From Arthrobacter sp. Leaf234 (GTDB lineage: Bacteria; Actinomycetota; Actinomycetes; Actinomycetales; Micrococcaceae), in NCBI RefSeq assembly GCF_001422665.1, contig NZ_LMLU01000001.1:540797-604796 (forward strand): DNA of 64,000 bases. The letters are read 5' to 3'. The stretch's first letter is position 1, and each line of letters starts with the position of its first letter. Shown piece after piece: positions 8,344 to 16,393 of this stretch. The notes beneath the pieces were generated by a model. It was not told the DNA's origin, did no database searches, and saw only the letters and a program-made list of their open reading frames with translations. A program made the translations under genes and the position numbers.

Positions 8344-8989
8344 CGACCAGCCACTCCTGCGCATGGGCTTCAGGCTCATCCTCGAGGGGGAGCCGGATCT
8401 CGAGATCGTGGGTGAGGCCTCCACGGGTGGTGAGGCCGTCCGGATGACCACGGAACTCACCCCCGATGTCGTGCTGATGGATGTGCGGATGCCCCTCGGG
8501 GACGGCATCGAGGCGACCCGGCAGATCACGGCCTCGGGCTCGGGCGCGCGCATCATCATCCTGACGACGTTCGACCTCGACGAGTACGCGTTCGCCGGCC
8601 TGCAGGCCGGTGCTTCGGCGTTCCTGCTGAAGGACGTGGCGCCGGAGGAACTCGTGCACGCCGTGCGGGTGGTCGCGAGCGGTGACGCCGTCGTCGCCCC
8701 CCGCGTCACGCAGCGCCTCCTCGAGACCTATGTGCGGTCCCTGCCGCCCGCACACCCCACGAGGACGCCGGACCGGCGCCTGACCGAACTGACGCCACGC
8801 GAGCGTGAAGTGCTGGAGGCGATCGCGGAAGGGCTCTCCAACGCGGAACTCGCGGGCCGGTTCTTCCTCTCGGAGGCCACCATCAAGACGCACGTGCGGA
8901 GGATCCTCACGAAGCTCGATCTGCGGGACCGCGTGCAGGCCGTGGTGTACGCCTACGAGAACGGGATCGTGGTGCCCGGACCGGCCTGA
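8291..8989 (+). CDS. NarL/LuxR-family response regulator
   Basis: 232 residues. The receiver domain has the acidic pair in LLADDQ, the phospho-acceptor Asp near residue 64 (LMDVRMP) and the conserved Lys in FLLKDVAPEE. A LuxR helix-turn-helix closes the protein (LTPREREVLEAIAEGLSNAE). The ATG at 8291 has GAGAAGG directly upstream and lies inside the kinase gene, so the two are tightly co-expressed partners. Likely targets are the adjacent ABC operons. It ends 15 bases before the convergent TasA-like gene. Confidence 0.93.
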   Translation: MTTQHSTEGTPIRVLLADDQPLLRMGFRLILEGEPDLEIVGEASTGGEAVRMTTELTPDVVLMDVRMPLGDGIEATRQITASGSGARIIILTTFDLDEYAFAGLQAGASAFLLKDVAPEELVHAVRVVASGDAVVAPRVTQRLLETYVRSLPPAHPTRTPDRRLTELTPREREVLEAIAEGLSNAELAGRFFLSEATIKTHVRRILTKLDLRDRVQAVVYAYENGIVVPGPA

Positions 8990-9004
8990 CCTCCACCGCT
9001 CGGA

Positions 9005-9436
9005 TCAGGGGCAGGTGAGGACGCGCTCGAGGTTCTGACCGGTCCAGGTGCCGACGTTCGCGCGGACGCGCAACGTGTAGGTGCCCACGGTCGTGGACGT
9101 GCGGGTGATGGTCGTGGACCGCGGGCTCGCCGGCACCGCATTGGTGGTGACCTGGCCGGTCGGGGCGGTCAGGGTGACGGTGTAGCCCGTGGCGCGGTCC
9201 ACGGCACCGAAGTCGGTGAGGGTGACCGTCATGGAGAGCTTCGTCGAGGTGCAGCTGAAGGTTCCGGTGACGCCGGCGGGGGCCGGGATCGCGTAGGTGC
9301 CCACACTCAGGTCGGCGCGTGCCGCGTCCGAGAAGGCAGCCTGCGCGATCGTGGGTACCCAGGTGAGGATGACGACGGCGACGACCAGCTGCACGAGCAG
9401 GCGGATCCGGCGCACGGCGGTCCGGGTGGTGCTCAT
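9005..9436 (-). CDS. Small exported protein, partner of the TasA-like gene
   Basis: 143 residues. A positively charged N-terminus precedes one hydrophobic helix (about residues 13-32) with a possible cleavage after AQA. The mature part begins AFSDAARADLSVGTYAIPAP, like the start of SipW-processed fibre proteins, and has two cysteines far apart (in GTFSCTST and VLTCP) that could form a disulphide. The rest is Thr/Val-rich and probably all-beta. The ATG at 9436 has the site GAGGAAGG. It lies downstream of the TasA-like gene on the same strand, but a double hairpin separates them. No enzyme motif is visible. Confidence 0.75.
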   Translation of the reverse strand: MSTTRTAVRRIRLLVQLVVAVVILTWVPTIAQAAFSDAARADLSVGTYAIPAPAGVTGTFSCTSTKLSMTVTLTDFGAVDRATGYTVTLTAPTGQVTTNAVPASPRSTTITRTSTTVGTYTLRVRANVGTWTGQNLERVLTCP

Positions 9437-9495
9437 GGTGGTCCTTCCTCTGCGTCATGGGTGATGTGCCGCGTCGGCGTCCGTCGGTGCGTGAT

Positions 9496-9570
9496 CCGCC
9501 GAGCGGCCGCGGGCCGCTCGGCGGGAGTACGGGGATCCCGGCGTCCTGGCGTGGGGACCAGGGCGCCGGG
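9496..9570 (-). terminator. Two tandem terminator hairpins after the TasA-like gene
   Basis: The first hairpin has arms 9496-9508 and 9512-9524, perfect over 13 bp with a 3-base loop. The second has arms 9537-9549 and 9558-9570, 13 bp with one G-T pair. Both are nine or more bases beyond the stop of the TasA-like gene on the minus strand and before the next minus-strand start. Confidence 0.75.
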
Positions 9571-9578
9571 ACGAAGGG

Positions 9579-10223
9579 TCAGCGGCTGGTTGCCGCGCGC
9601 TGGGTGGCGGTGAAGGCGAAGTTGACGGTGCTCGTGAGGCCCTGGAACGTGTTGTCCGCAGCGGTGGGCAGGGTGGCCGTGACGCGCAGGTTGTCGGCCT
9701 TGGTGCTGACGATCGACTGCAGGTTCGAGAGGACGACGTCGGTGCCGATGATCTGGCGGGTCGCCAGGACGGAGGTGACGGTACCGGCGCAGGTGTACGT
9801 GTAGGCGGGGGCGGTACCGGCCTCGGTCCAGGGGACGCTGCAGGCGTCGACGGCCACCTGGAGGCCGTTGACGGCGTCGGTGGTGAGCTTGGTCGCGGTG
9901 CCCACCGCCGTGGTGCTGAGCGTGACTCCGCCGAAGTTCTGGTTGCCGGCGTTGGTGAGGGTCGCGGCGCGCTGGATGGTGTCCCCAGGGACGACGCCGG
10001 TGGCGGCGACGGTCAGGCGGTTCGCGGCGGTGCCCGCTGCTCCGAGCTGGACGTCGACGGTGCCGGCGGTGACGGTCTCGCTCGCGGAGGTCGTCGAGGT
10101 GAAGGAACCATAGGTACCGAGGCCGGCCACCGACGCTGCCACGCCGAGCAGTGCGACGGAGGCGAGGACCTTGCCGGACGTGGACTTCATGCTGATGCGG
10201 GCGGAGCGAGCGGTGCGTGCCAT
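9579..10223 (-). CDS. TasA/camelysin-like surface protein with SipW-type signal peptide
   Basis: 214 residues. The export signal (about residues 17-37, KVLASVALLGVAASVAGLGT) is followed by YGSFTSTTSASETVTAGTVD. This closely matches the start of SipW-dependent TasA/camelysin proteins, which form extracellular fibres in Bacillus. The mature part contains GDTIQRAATLTNAGNQNF, the usual beta-sandwich strand, and two cysteines. The ATG at 10223 is preceded by AAGGAAAAAGG. A dedicated SipW signal peptidase normally lies beside such genes, but none is present in the window. Confidence 0.8.
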   Translation of the reverse strand: MARTARSARISMKSTSGKVLASVALLGVAASVAGLGTYGSFTSTTSASETVTAGTVDVQLGAAGTAANRLTVAATGVVPGDTIQRAATLTNAGNQNFGGVTLSTTAVGTATKLTTDAVNGLQVAVDACSVPWTEAGTAPAYTYTCAGTVTSVLATRQIIGTDVVLSNLQSIVSTKADNLRVTATLPTAADNTFQGLTSTVNFAFTATQRAATSR

Positions 10224-10442
10224 GGTGAGACCTTTTTCCTTGAGTGTGTCGGGTGTGGGTGTCTCCGGTCCCCCCAGTGGGTCCCGGTTCCTCTGGTGGA
10301 AACTCTGATCGAGCAGGCTGAAGTGTGCCGTGTGGTCAGGGCGAACCTCGGGCGAAGGAAAACCGAAGCCGGTCGCAAAACCGAACACCAGGTCAAGGCA
10401 GGCTGAAGCGCGCGCCTCCACGGCATCTGGTTGAATCGGGGG

Positions 10443-11726
10443 ATGAGCCCTGCACCCGCACACATCTCCGATCTCGGCGCCTACGTGTCCGCTTCGCCGT
10501 CGAGCTTCCACGCGGTCTTCGAGGCCGGCAGGCGGCTCGCGGCGGCAGGATTCCGGCGCCTCGAGGAGCAGGACGCCTGGGAGGGCGGGGCGGGCAGCTA
10601 CTTCGTCCTCCGTGACGGAGCGCTCATCGCCTGGACGGTCCCGACGACGGCGGGACCCACGACGGGCTTCCACATCCTCGGAGCGCACACCGATTCGCCG
10701 TCGTTCAAGCTGAAGCCGAAGCCCACCACGGGGAAGTACGGGTGGCTGCAGGCCGGCGTCGAGGTGTACGGCGGTCCGCTCCTGAACTCCTGGCTCGACC
10801 GGGAGCTGGCGCTCGCAGGCCGGCTGACCCTGCATGACGGCACCGAGCACCTGGTGGCGACGGGGCCGCTGCTGCGCTTCCCGCAACTCGCGATCCACCT
10901 GGACCGCGCCGTCAATGATGGTCTGGCGCTCGACAAGCAGCGCCACATGAACCCGGTCTGGGGGCTCGGCGACCCCGCGGACGCCGATCTGCTGGGCCTG
11001 CTCGCCGCCCGGGCCGAGGTCGACCCGCGGGACGTCGGCGGGTTCGACGTCGTCGCCGCGGATACGCAGGAGCCCCGTGTGTTCGGCGCCCAGGACGAGT
11101 TCTTCGCGTCCGGACGGCTCGACAACCTGTCCTCCGTGCACGCCGGACTCACCGCCATCATCGATGCGGCCGGGCGCCCCCTGGCGGACGGTCCCATCGC
11201 GGTGCTCGCCGCGTTCGACCACGAGGAGGTGGGCAGCGGTTCCCGCTCAGGCGCCAGTGGTCCCTTCCTCGAGGACATGCTCCTGCGCATCTCGCTGGGC
11301 CTGGGTGCCGGCGCGGAGGAACGGCTGCGCGCGCTGGCGTCGTCGTTCTGCGTGTCCGCGGATGCCGGCCACGCCGTGCACCCGAACTACGCCGAACGGC
11401 ATGATCCCGCCAACCTGCCAGTCCTGAACGGCGGCCCGCTGCTCAAGATCAACGCGAACCAGCGCTACACCACCGACGCTCCCGGAGCCGCGTTCTGGGC
11501 CGCCCTGTGCCGGGACAGCGGCGTGCCGTACCAGGAGTTCGTCTCGAACAACGTCATGCCGTGCGGCTCGACGATCGGTCCCCTGACGGCGACGAGGCTC
11601 GGCATCAGGACGGTCGACGTCGGGACCCCGCTGCTGTCCATGCATTCGGCGCGCGAACTGTGCGGCGTGGCTGACCCCGGCCACCTCGCGACGGCGACCA
11701 CCGCCTTCTTCCGTGGCGGACGCTAG
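10443..11726 (+). CDS. apeB: M18 family aminopeptidase
   Basis: 427 residues, the normal length for M18 metallo-aminopeptidases, which remove N-terminal residues (often Asp or Glu) from peptides in the cytoplasm using two zinc ions. Visible metal and active-site motifs are [33 protein letters not shown] and the C-terminal [12 protein letters not shown]. The ATG at 10443 lies six bases after TTGAAT, with no clear ribosome-binding site. It is divergent from the TasA-like gene and ends just before the rpsF promoter region. Confidence 0.92.
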   Translation: MSPAPAHISDLGAYVSASPSSFHAVFEAGRRLAAAGFRRLEEQDAWEGGAGSYFVLRDGALIAWTVPTTAGPTTGFHILGAHTDSPSFKLKPKPTTGKYGWLQAGVEVYGGPLLNSWLDRELALAGRLTLHDGTEHLVATGPLLRFPQLAIHLDRAVNDGLALDKQRHMNPVWGLGDPADADLLGLLAARAEVDPRDVGGFDVVAADTQEPRVFGAQDEFFASGRLDNLSSVHAGLTAIIDAAGRPLADGPIAVLAAFDHEEVGSGSRSGASGPFLEDMLLRISLGLGAGAEERLRALASSFCVSADAGHAVHPNYAERHDPANLPVLNGGPLLKINANQRYTTDAPGAAFWAALCRDSGVPYQEFVSNNVMPCGSTIGPLTATRLGIRTVDVGTPLLSMHSARELCGVADPGHLATATTAFFRGGR

Positions 11727-11729
11727 CGG

Positions 11730-11738
11730 TTGTCCACA
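11730..11738 (+). other. DnaA-box-like sequence TTGTCCACA before rpsF
   Basis: A perfect match to the form of DnaA box favoured in high-GC actinobacteria. It lies between the M18 peptidase stop and the predicted rpsF -10 element, just upstream of the -35 position. Binding is not shown. Confidence 0.45.
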
Positions 11739-11742
11739 GGAG

Positions 11743-11771
11743 TTCGTCGCTCTGCATTCGTCCGGTATTAT
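11743..11771 (+). promoter_or_regulatory. Predicted promoter of the rpsF-ssb-rpsR-rplI operon
   Basis: The -10 element TATTAT (11766-11771) is near-perfect and stands out in this GC-rich DNA. The -35 position, 17 bases upstream, is a weak TTCGTC. The message would carry a leader of about 115 bases before rpsF. Confidence 0.6.
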
Positions 11772-11845
11772 TGATCCGTCTGTGCCACAGCCAGGCGGCG
11801 GTACATATCGTCGACGGCGGCCGGACCAACGCTAAAGAACCTCCT

Positions 11846-11864
11846 GTTGCGGAAAGACCGCGAC
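11846..11864 (+). promoter_or_regulatory. Hairpin in the rpsF leader, possible autoregulatory element
   Basis: Arms 11846-11852 and 11858-11864 pair over 7 bp (one G-T) with the loop AAAGA, about 30 bases before the rpsF start. Leaders of rpsF operons in several phyla bind the S6-S18 complex to repress translation. I cannot confirm the conserved core of that motif here, so this remains a candidate. Confidence 0.3.
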
Positions 11865-11893
11865 CGTTCAGCCCAGAGGAGGTGGGTTCACAC

Positions 11894-12199
11894 ATGCGTG
11901 CATATGAATTGATGGTCATCATCGACCCCGACGTCGAGGAACGCTCCATCGACCCGACACTCGAGAAGTTCCTCAATGTCGTCCGCAACGGCGGCGGCAC
12001 TGTGGACAAGGTGGACATCTGGGGACGTCGGCGCCTCGCCTACGAGATCCAGAAGAAGACCGAGGGCATCTACGCCGTCGTCAACTTCACCGCGACTCCG
12101 GCCGTGGCTGCCGAACTCGACCGCCAGCTGAGCCTCAACGAGACGATCATGCGTACCAAGATCATCCGTCCCGAGGAGCAGAAGGTCTCCGCCGAGTAG
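11894..12199 (+). CDS. rpsF: 30S ribosomal protein S6
   Basis: 101 residues. The sequence starts [20 protein letters not shown] and contains [18 protein letters not shown], both diagnostic for S6. S6 binds 16S rRNA in the platform of the small subunit together with S18. The ATG at 11894 follows AGAGGAGG. It is the first gene of the conserved block rpsF-ssb-rpsR-rplI, and the S18 partner is two genes downstream. Confidence 0.97.
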   Translation: MRAYELMVIIDPDVEERSIDPTLEKFLNVVRNGGGTVDKVDIWGRRRLAYEIQKKTEGIYAVVNFTATPAVAAELDRQLSLNETIMRTKIIRPEEQKVSAE

Positions 12200-12259
12200 T
12201 TTCGGCGTATTCCTCACCCATCCATCCCGCTCCGGCGGGTAGTGACTCAAGGAGGCACC

Positions 12260-12826
12260 ATGGCAGGCGAGACAGTCATCACGGTGATCGGCAACCTCAC
12301 GAACGACCCCGAGCTGCGGTTCACGCCGTCGGGTTCGGCGGTTGCCAACTTCACCATCGCGTCCACTCCGCGTACGTTCGACCGCCAGTCCAACGACTGG
12401 AAGGACGGCGAAACGCTGTTCCTCCGCGCGTCGGTCTGGCGCGAGGCTGCGGAGAACGTCGCCGAGACCCTGACCAAGGGCACCCGCGTGGTCGCCCAGG
12501 GCCGACTCAAGTCACGTTCGTACGACACCAAAGAGGGCGAGAAGCGCACCGTCATGGAGCTCGAGGTGGACGAGATCGGTCCATCCCTGCGCTATGCCTC
12601 CGCGAAAGTCTCCCGGACCCAGCGCTCAGGCGGCGGGAACGGTGGCGGCGGTGGTTTCGGCGGCAACTCAGGCGGGGGCAACTCCGGGTCGAACCCGCAA
12701 GCGGGCTCGGGCTGGGGCGGCGGCCAGCAGGCCCAGCAGCCCGCGGATGATCCGTGGGGCGCACCCGCCGGCGGCAACAACTCCCAGGGTTGGGGCAACG
12801 GCGCCGACTCCGAGCCGCCCTTCTAG
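12260..12826 (+). CDS. ssb: Single-stranded DNA-binding protein
   Basis: 188 residues. An OB-fold occupies about residues 1-115 ([20 protein letters not shown] and [19 protein letters not shown]). A Gly/Gln/Asn-rich flexible tail follows and ends in the acidic tip DSEPPF that recruits replication and repair proteins. It coats single-stranded DNA during replication. The ATG at 12260 has a perfect AAGGAGG site six bases upstream. Its place between rpsF and rpsR is the standard bacterial arrangement. Confidence 0.97.
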   Translation: MAGETVITVIGNLTNDPELRFTPSGSAVANFTIASTPRTFDRQSNDWKDGETLFLRASVWREAAENVAETLTKGTRVVAQGRLKSRSYDTKEGEKRTVMELEVDEIGPSLRYASAKVSRTQRSGGGNGGGGGFGGNSGGGNSGSNPQAGSGWGGGQQAQQPADDPWGAPAGGNNSQGWGNGADSEPPF

Positions 12827-12834
12827 GCTCTCCA

Positions 12835-12914
12835 GGCAGGGATCCGGTCCCGGGTCCCTGCCGAAGTCACGATCCGTGACTCGCACCTCCCATCCCGCAG
12901 AATCGTTCTGCGGG
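12835..12914 (+). promoter_or_regulatory. Three consecutive hairpins between ssb and rpsR
   Basis: The pairs are 12835-12842 with 12855-12862 (8 bp), a 6-bp hairpin at 12866-12880 (GTCACG/CGTGAC), and 12894-12902 with 12906-12914 (9 bp, loop TCG). The last ends about 16 bases before the rpsR ribosome-binding site. They may be a partial terminator, a processing site or a translational control element that sets ssb and rpsR levels apart. Confidence 0.5.
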
Positions 12915-12939
12915 CTCCATCAGAAAAAGGAGCACCACG

Positions 12940-13179
12940 ATGGCTAAGGCTGAACTCCGTAAGCCCAAACCAAAGTCCAACCCCCTGAAGGCCGCTGACG
13001 TCACCGTCATCGACTACAAGGACGTAGCCCTGCTGCGTAAGTTCATTTCCGATCGCGGAAAGATCCGTGCCCGTCGCGTCACCGGTGTCACGGTGCAGGA
13101 GCAGCGCAAGATCGCTCAGGCCATCAAGAACGCCCGCGAAGTCGCCCTCCTGCCGTACTCCGGCGCCGGCCGCGGCTAG
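12940..13179 (+). CDS. rpsR: 30S ribosomal protein S18 (zinc-free form)
   Basis: 79 residues. The core [20 protein letters not shown] and [20 protein letters not shown] are typical S18. It contains no cysteine, so it is the zinc-independent (C-minus) type, which is usual for the copy in the rpsF operon of actinobacteria. It pairs with S6 in the 30S platform. The ATG at 12940 follows AAAGGAG. Confidence 0.97.
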   Translation: MAKAELRKPKPKSNPLKAADVTVIDYKDVALLRKFISDRGKIRARRVTGVTVQEQRKIAQAIKNAREVALLPYSGAGRG

Positions 13180-13193
13180 GAAAGGGACACATC

Positions 13194-13643
13194 ATGTCGA
13201 AGCTCATTCTCACCCAGGAAGTCACCGGTCTCGGTGCAGCAGGCGATGTCGTCGAGGTGAAGAACGGTTACGCACGTAACTACCTTCTGCCCCGCGGTTT
13301 CGCCTTGATGTGGAGCAAGGGTGGCGAGAAGCAGGTCGAGTCCATCAAGGCTGCCCGCTCCGCCCGCGAGCACGCATCGCTCGAGGACGCCCAGCGCCAG
13401 GCCGCCGCGCTGTCGGCGAAGCCCGTCACCCTGACCGTCAAGGCGGGTGGCTCCGGCCGCCTGTTCGGCACGGTCAAGGCGGACGACGTCGCCAAGGCCG
13501 TCGAGGCCGCTGGTCTCGGCAAGATCGACAAGCGCAAGGTCGAACTGCCCGCCCACATCAAGTCGGTCGGGTCCTACCAGGCCAACGTCCGTCTCCACGA
13601 GGACGTCGCAGCAGTCATCGACCTGGACGTCGTCGCAAGCTAG
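13194..13643 (+). CDS. rplI: 50S ribosomal protein L9
   Basis: 149 residues with the standard two-domain shape. The N-terminal RNA-binding part ([20 protein letters not shown] and [11 protein letters not shown]) is joined by a long helix (about residues 40-75) to a C-terminal domain. L9 sits at the base of the L1 stalk of the 50S subunit. It begins 14 bases after rpsR and closes the operon, followed within 15 bases by a strong terminator. Confidence 0.97.
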   Translation: MSKLILTQEVTGLGAAGDVVEVKNGYARNYLLPRGFALMWSKGGEKQVESIKAARSAREHASLEDAQRQAAALSAKPVTLTVKAGGSGRLFGTVKADDVAKAVEAAGLGKIDKRKVELPAHIKSVGSYQANVRLHEDVAAVIDLDVVAS

Positions 13644-13657
13644 TCGTCCTGTTCGTC

Positions 13658-13690
13658 CGGGAAGCCTCCGCCGTCGGCGGGGGCTTCCCG
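13658..13690 (+). terminator. Terminator of the rpsF-ssb-rpsR-rplI operon
   Basis: Arms 13658-13672 and 13676-13690 form a 15-bp stem (one G-T pair) with a 3-base loop, starting 15 bases after the rplI stop. No long T-run follows. Confidence 0.8.
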
Positions 13691-14030
13691 TGCTTAAGGG
13701 CGGGTGCAGCGAGGGGTGCGAGGTCGGCAAGGATTCTGCCGGGTGCTCGTCGCCCCGGTTCGTCAGCAACGCTCCGCCATCGGCGGGAGTGGGTCCTCGT
13801 CGGCGCCATCGGGCCATCCCCGGAAGCTGCATGCCGACCGCCGCGGCCGGATCCTCGCGCTGTCGAACGTACTCCCCTCGTGATCCCTCCGGCACACTGC
13901 GCCCTCCACTATGCCTCGATCGGCATACTCCCACGTGCGGGTCGGCGCGGCGCGCATCACGCTTCGGCAATGCGGCACGGGACGGCGTGCAAGGACCGCT
14001 AGGGGGCCTAGCGAACTACTTCCGGTGATG
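13691..14030. other. Intergenic stretch without a supported gene
   Basis: About 340 bases between the rplI terminator and the DnaA-box cluster. Open frames exist in several phases but have no ribosome-binding site, no recognisable protein sequence and mutually conflicting overlaps. I see no further structured element here. Confidence 0.5.
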
Positions 14031-14213
14031 TTGTCAACAGCGGCCCTGTGGATGAATGCGGGCAGAAAATTCTTTTCGTACACAGGGCGGGGACAACGTT
14101 TCCGCAGGTCAAAGGGCTCTCAAGCCGGAATCCCGTTCTTTGTCCACAGGGTTCTCCCCATCCTGTGCACAAGACACGCCGTGTAATCCACAGGTTATTC
14201 ACACTTACCCACA
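14031..14213 (+). other. Cluster of DnaA-box-like sequences upstream of dnaB
   Basis: Within 183 bases there are three perfect matches to TTRTNCACA: TTGTCCACA at 14140-14148, TTATTCACA at 14195-14203, and TTGTGCACA on the minus strand at 14164-14172. Four single-mismatch copies accompany them: 14031-14039, 14047-14055 (minus), 14184-14192 and 14205-14213. A short AT-rich patch lies at 14065-14077. The cluster sits about 170 bases before dnaB. It could regulate dnaB, titrate DnaA or be an origin-like site. Confidence 0.6.
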
Positions 14214-14380
14214 CCCCCTGTTGGTGGAGCGCTTTGTGCCTTGCGAGGCGACGGCTACGGTAGCGGGAGATTCCCACTAGTGAGGGTGTCGGGTGATAGG
14301 TATGTCCTGTCGGACCCGGCCCGGGTGTCCGGTCGACGTCGTGACGTCGGCCGCTTCGACAGTAGGAGAAAGGCCCTTCA

Positions 14381-15757
14381 GTGTCCCTGGCACATGCAGA
14401 TTCATCATCGGACACACGGTCACCGGAATTCTCCCGCACGCCGCCCCAGGACCTCGTCGCCGAGCAGTCCGTCCTCGGCGGCATGATGCTGTCGAAGGAC
14501 GCCATCGCGGACTGCGTGGAAGTGCTCCGGGGCATCGACTTCTACCGCCCGGCCCACGAGAGCATCTACGAGGCGATCATCGACCTCTACGGACGCGGTG
14601 AGCCGGCCGACGCCGTCACCGTGTCGGATGAGCTCACCAAACGGGGTGAGATCTCCCGCATCGGTGGTCCCGCCTACCTGCACACGCTGATCCAGTCCGT
14701 CCCCACGGCCGCGAATGCCGGGTTCTATGCCGAGATCGTGCGCGAGAGGGCGGTCCTGCGCCGCCTGGTCGACGCCGGCACGAAGATCGTGCAGCTCGGC
14801 TACTCCAACGATGGCGAGGTGGACGACCTCGTCAACGCCGCGCAGGCGGAGGTGTACGCCGTGGCCGAGCGGCGGACGGCCGAGGACTATGTCGCGCTGA
14901 AGGACATCATCGAGGGGACCGTCGACGAGATCGAGTCCGCGGGACACAAGGGCGAGGGGATGACGGGCGTCCCCACCGGCTTCTACGAGCTCGACGAGCT
15001 CACGCAGGGCCTCCACGGTGGACAGATGATCGTCGTGGCCGCACGGCCGGCCATGGGCAAGTCGACCTTCGCGCTGGATTGGGCTCGGTCGGCGGCGATC
15101 AAGCACAACATGACCACGGTCTTCTTCTCGCTCGAGATGGGGCGCAACGAGATCGCCATGCGACTGCTCTCCGCCGAGGCGACGATCGGCCTGCAGGACC
15201 TGCGCAAGGGGACCATCAAGGACGAGCAGTGGGGGAAGATCGCGACGACCATGGGACGCATGAACGATGCGCCCCTCTTCATAGACGACAGCCCGAACAT
15301 GTCGCTGATGGAGATCCGGGCCAAGTGCCGGCGCCTGAAGCAGCGCCACGACCTCAAGCTCGTGGTCCTCGACTACCTGCAGCTCATGTCCTCCGGCAAG
15401 CGTGTCGAATCCCGCCAGCAGGAGGTGTCGGAGTTCTCACGGGCACTGAAGCTGCTGGCCAAGGAGCTCAACGTGCCGGTGGTCGCTCTGTCACAGCTGA
15501 ATCGTGGCTCGGAGCAGCGGACGGACAAGAGGCCCCAGGTCTCCGATCTCCGTGAGTCGGGGTCGATCGAGCAGGACGCGGACATGGTCATCCTCCTGCA
15601 TAGGGACGATGTCTACGACAAGGAGTCCGCACGGGCGGGAGAGGCTGACGTGATCGTGGCGAAGCACCGCAACGGTCCGACGAAGACCTTGGTCGTGGGT
15701 TTCCAGGGCCACTATTCGCGCTTCAACAACATGGCGGCGGACGGCGGCGGCTACTAG
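14381..15757 (+). CDS. dnaB: Replicative DNA helicase DnaB
   Basis: 458 residues. The N-terminal DnaB domain (RTPPQDLVAEQSVLGGMMLS) covers about residues 20-125. The RecA-like helicase domain carries Walker A ARPAMGKST, the segment VFFSLEMGRNEIAMRLLS, Walker B LVVLDYLQLM and the C-terminal VSDLRESGSIEQDADMVILL. It unwinds DNA at the replication fork as a hexamer. No intein is present. The GTG at 14381 follows TAGGAGAAAGG. The unusually long upstream region contains the DnaA-box cluster. The stop overlaps the end of the convergent marR gene. Confidence 0.97.
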   Translation: MSLAHADSSSDTRSPEFSRTPPQDLVAEQSVLGGMMLSKDAIADCVEVLRGIDFYRPAHESIYEAIIDLYGRGEPADAVTVSDELTKRGEISRIGGPAYLHTLIQSVPTAANAGFYAEIVRERAVLRRLVDAGTKIVQLGYSNDGEVDDLVNAAQAEVYAVAERRTAEDYVALKDIIEGTVDEIESAGHKGEGMTGVPTGFYELDELTQGLHGGQMIVVAARPAMGKSTFALDWARSAAIKHNMTTVFFSLEMGRNEIAMRLLSAEATIGLQDLRKGTIKDEQWGKIATTMGRMNDAPLFIDDSPNMSLMEIRAKCRRLKQRHDLKLVVLDYLQLMSSGKRVESRQQEVSEFSRALKLLAKELNVPVVALSQLNRGSEQRTDKRPQVSDLRESGSIEQDADMVILLHRDDVYDKESARAGEADVIVAKHRNGPTKTLVVGFQGHYSRFNNMAADGGGY

Positions 15758-16176
15758 TCCTTCTTCGGCCCGAGTTCGTTGATGACGGTCGCCAGGCGAT
15801 CACGCAGATCCTGCGATGCCAGGCCGTCCTCGGCCATCAGCTCGTGTTCGATGTTCTTGGCACGCTCGAGGGCCTTCTGGCCGGCGGAGGTGATGGTGAT
15901 TCGCTGGCTGCGGCGGTCCGCGGTGTTCCGGAGCCTCGTCACGAGTCCCCGCTTCTCGAGGCGGTCCAGGGTGCGGCCGACCGTCTGGGCCTGCACGTGC
16001 ACCAGCTGGGCGAGGCGCACACCGGTGAGGGTCCCTTCGCGCTCGAGGACGCCGAGGGTCGTCAACCCGGCGTGGGTGATGCCGATGCTCAGGAGCTTCT
16101 CGTTCCATGAGTGCTCGACGATGCGGGCCGCGGTCGTTAGCAGGCGGCTGGTCGACCAATCGTTCAACTCCGGCAC
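15754..16176 (-). CDS. MarR-family transcriptional regulator
   Basis: 140 residues with the MarR winged-helix layout: a helical N-terminus (LTTAARIVEHSWNEKLLSIG), the recognition helix region LAQLVHVQAQTVGRTLDRLEKRGLV and the wing RLRNTADRRSQRITITSAGQ. MarR dimers usually repress target promoters until a small molecule or oxidant releases them. The GTG at 16176 follows GGGGAAGG. It is convergent with dnaB (4-base overlap). The neighbouring stress genes share TAAG-N4-CTTA palindromes, and this protein is the nearest candidate to bind them. Confidence 0.9.
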   Translation of the reverse strand: MPELNDWSTSRLLTTAARIVEHSWNEKLLSIGITHAGLTTLGVLEREGTLTGVRLAQLVHVQAQTVGRTLDRLEKRGLVTRLRNTADRRSQRITITSAGQKALERAKNIEHELMAEDGLASQDLRDRLATVINELGPKKD

Positions 16177-16229
16177 GATAGCGTGTCCTTCCCCTCGGTC
16201 CTACGCGGTGGATTCGCTGTTCCCTACTA

Positions 16230-16274
16230 CTTACTCTAGACAACTTCGCCCGAAATAGACAGCAGGCTTAGCAT
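16230..16274 (-). promoter_or_regulatory. marR upstream region with shared regulatory half-sites
   Basis: The 10-mer CTTACTCTAG (16230-16239) also occurs, on the opposite strand, at 17403-17412 before the PRC/DUF2382 gene. A second half-site, GGCTTAGCATC, follows near 16264-16274 and resembles GCCTTAGCATC near 21000. The recurrence suggests a common regulator, possibly MarR acting on itself. Confidence 0.4.
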
Positions 16275-16340
16275 CAGTTCTGCACAGCGGGCAGAAATCA
16301 CCCGACGCCCCTGGGGCGCTACGGCTGGTCAACCAGAACG

Positions 16341-16377
16341 AGCAGAGGGCCCGGGGCACGGCCCCGGGCCCTCTGCT
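16341..16377 (-). terminator. Strong terminator after the PRC/DUF2382 gene
   Basis: Arms 16341-16357 and 16361-16377 are perfect over 17 bp with the loop ACG. It lies 17 bases past the stop of the PRC/DUF2382 gene on the minus strand and shields the marR promoter from read-through. Confidence 0.85.
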
Positions 16378-16393
16378 CAGTCGGTGATGCTGT

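Noticed and set aside
13763-14083. Minus-strand frame in the gap before dnaB
   Set aside because: No ribosome-binding site or recognisable protein, and it runs into the DnaA-box cluster.
14031-14213. This region as the chromosomal origin itself
   Set aside because: dnaA and dnaN, which normally flank the origin, are absent. A cluster of boxes alone does not establish an origin.
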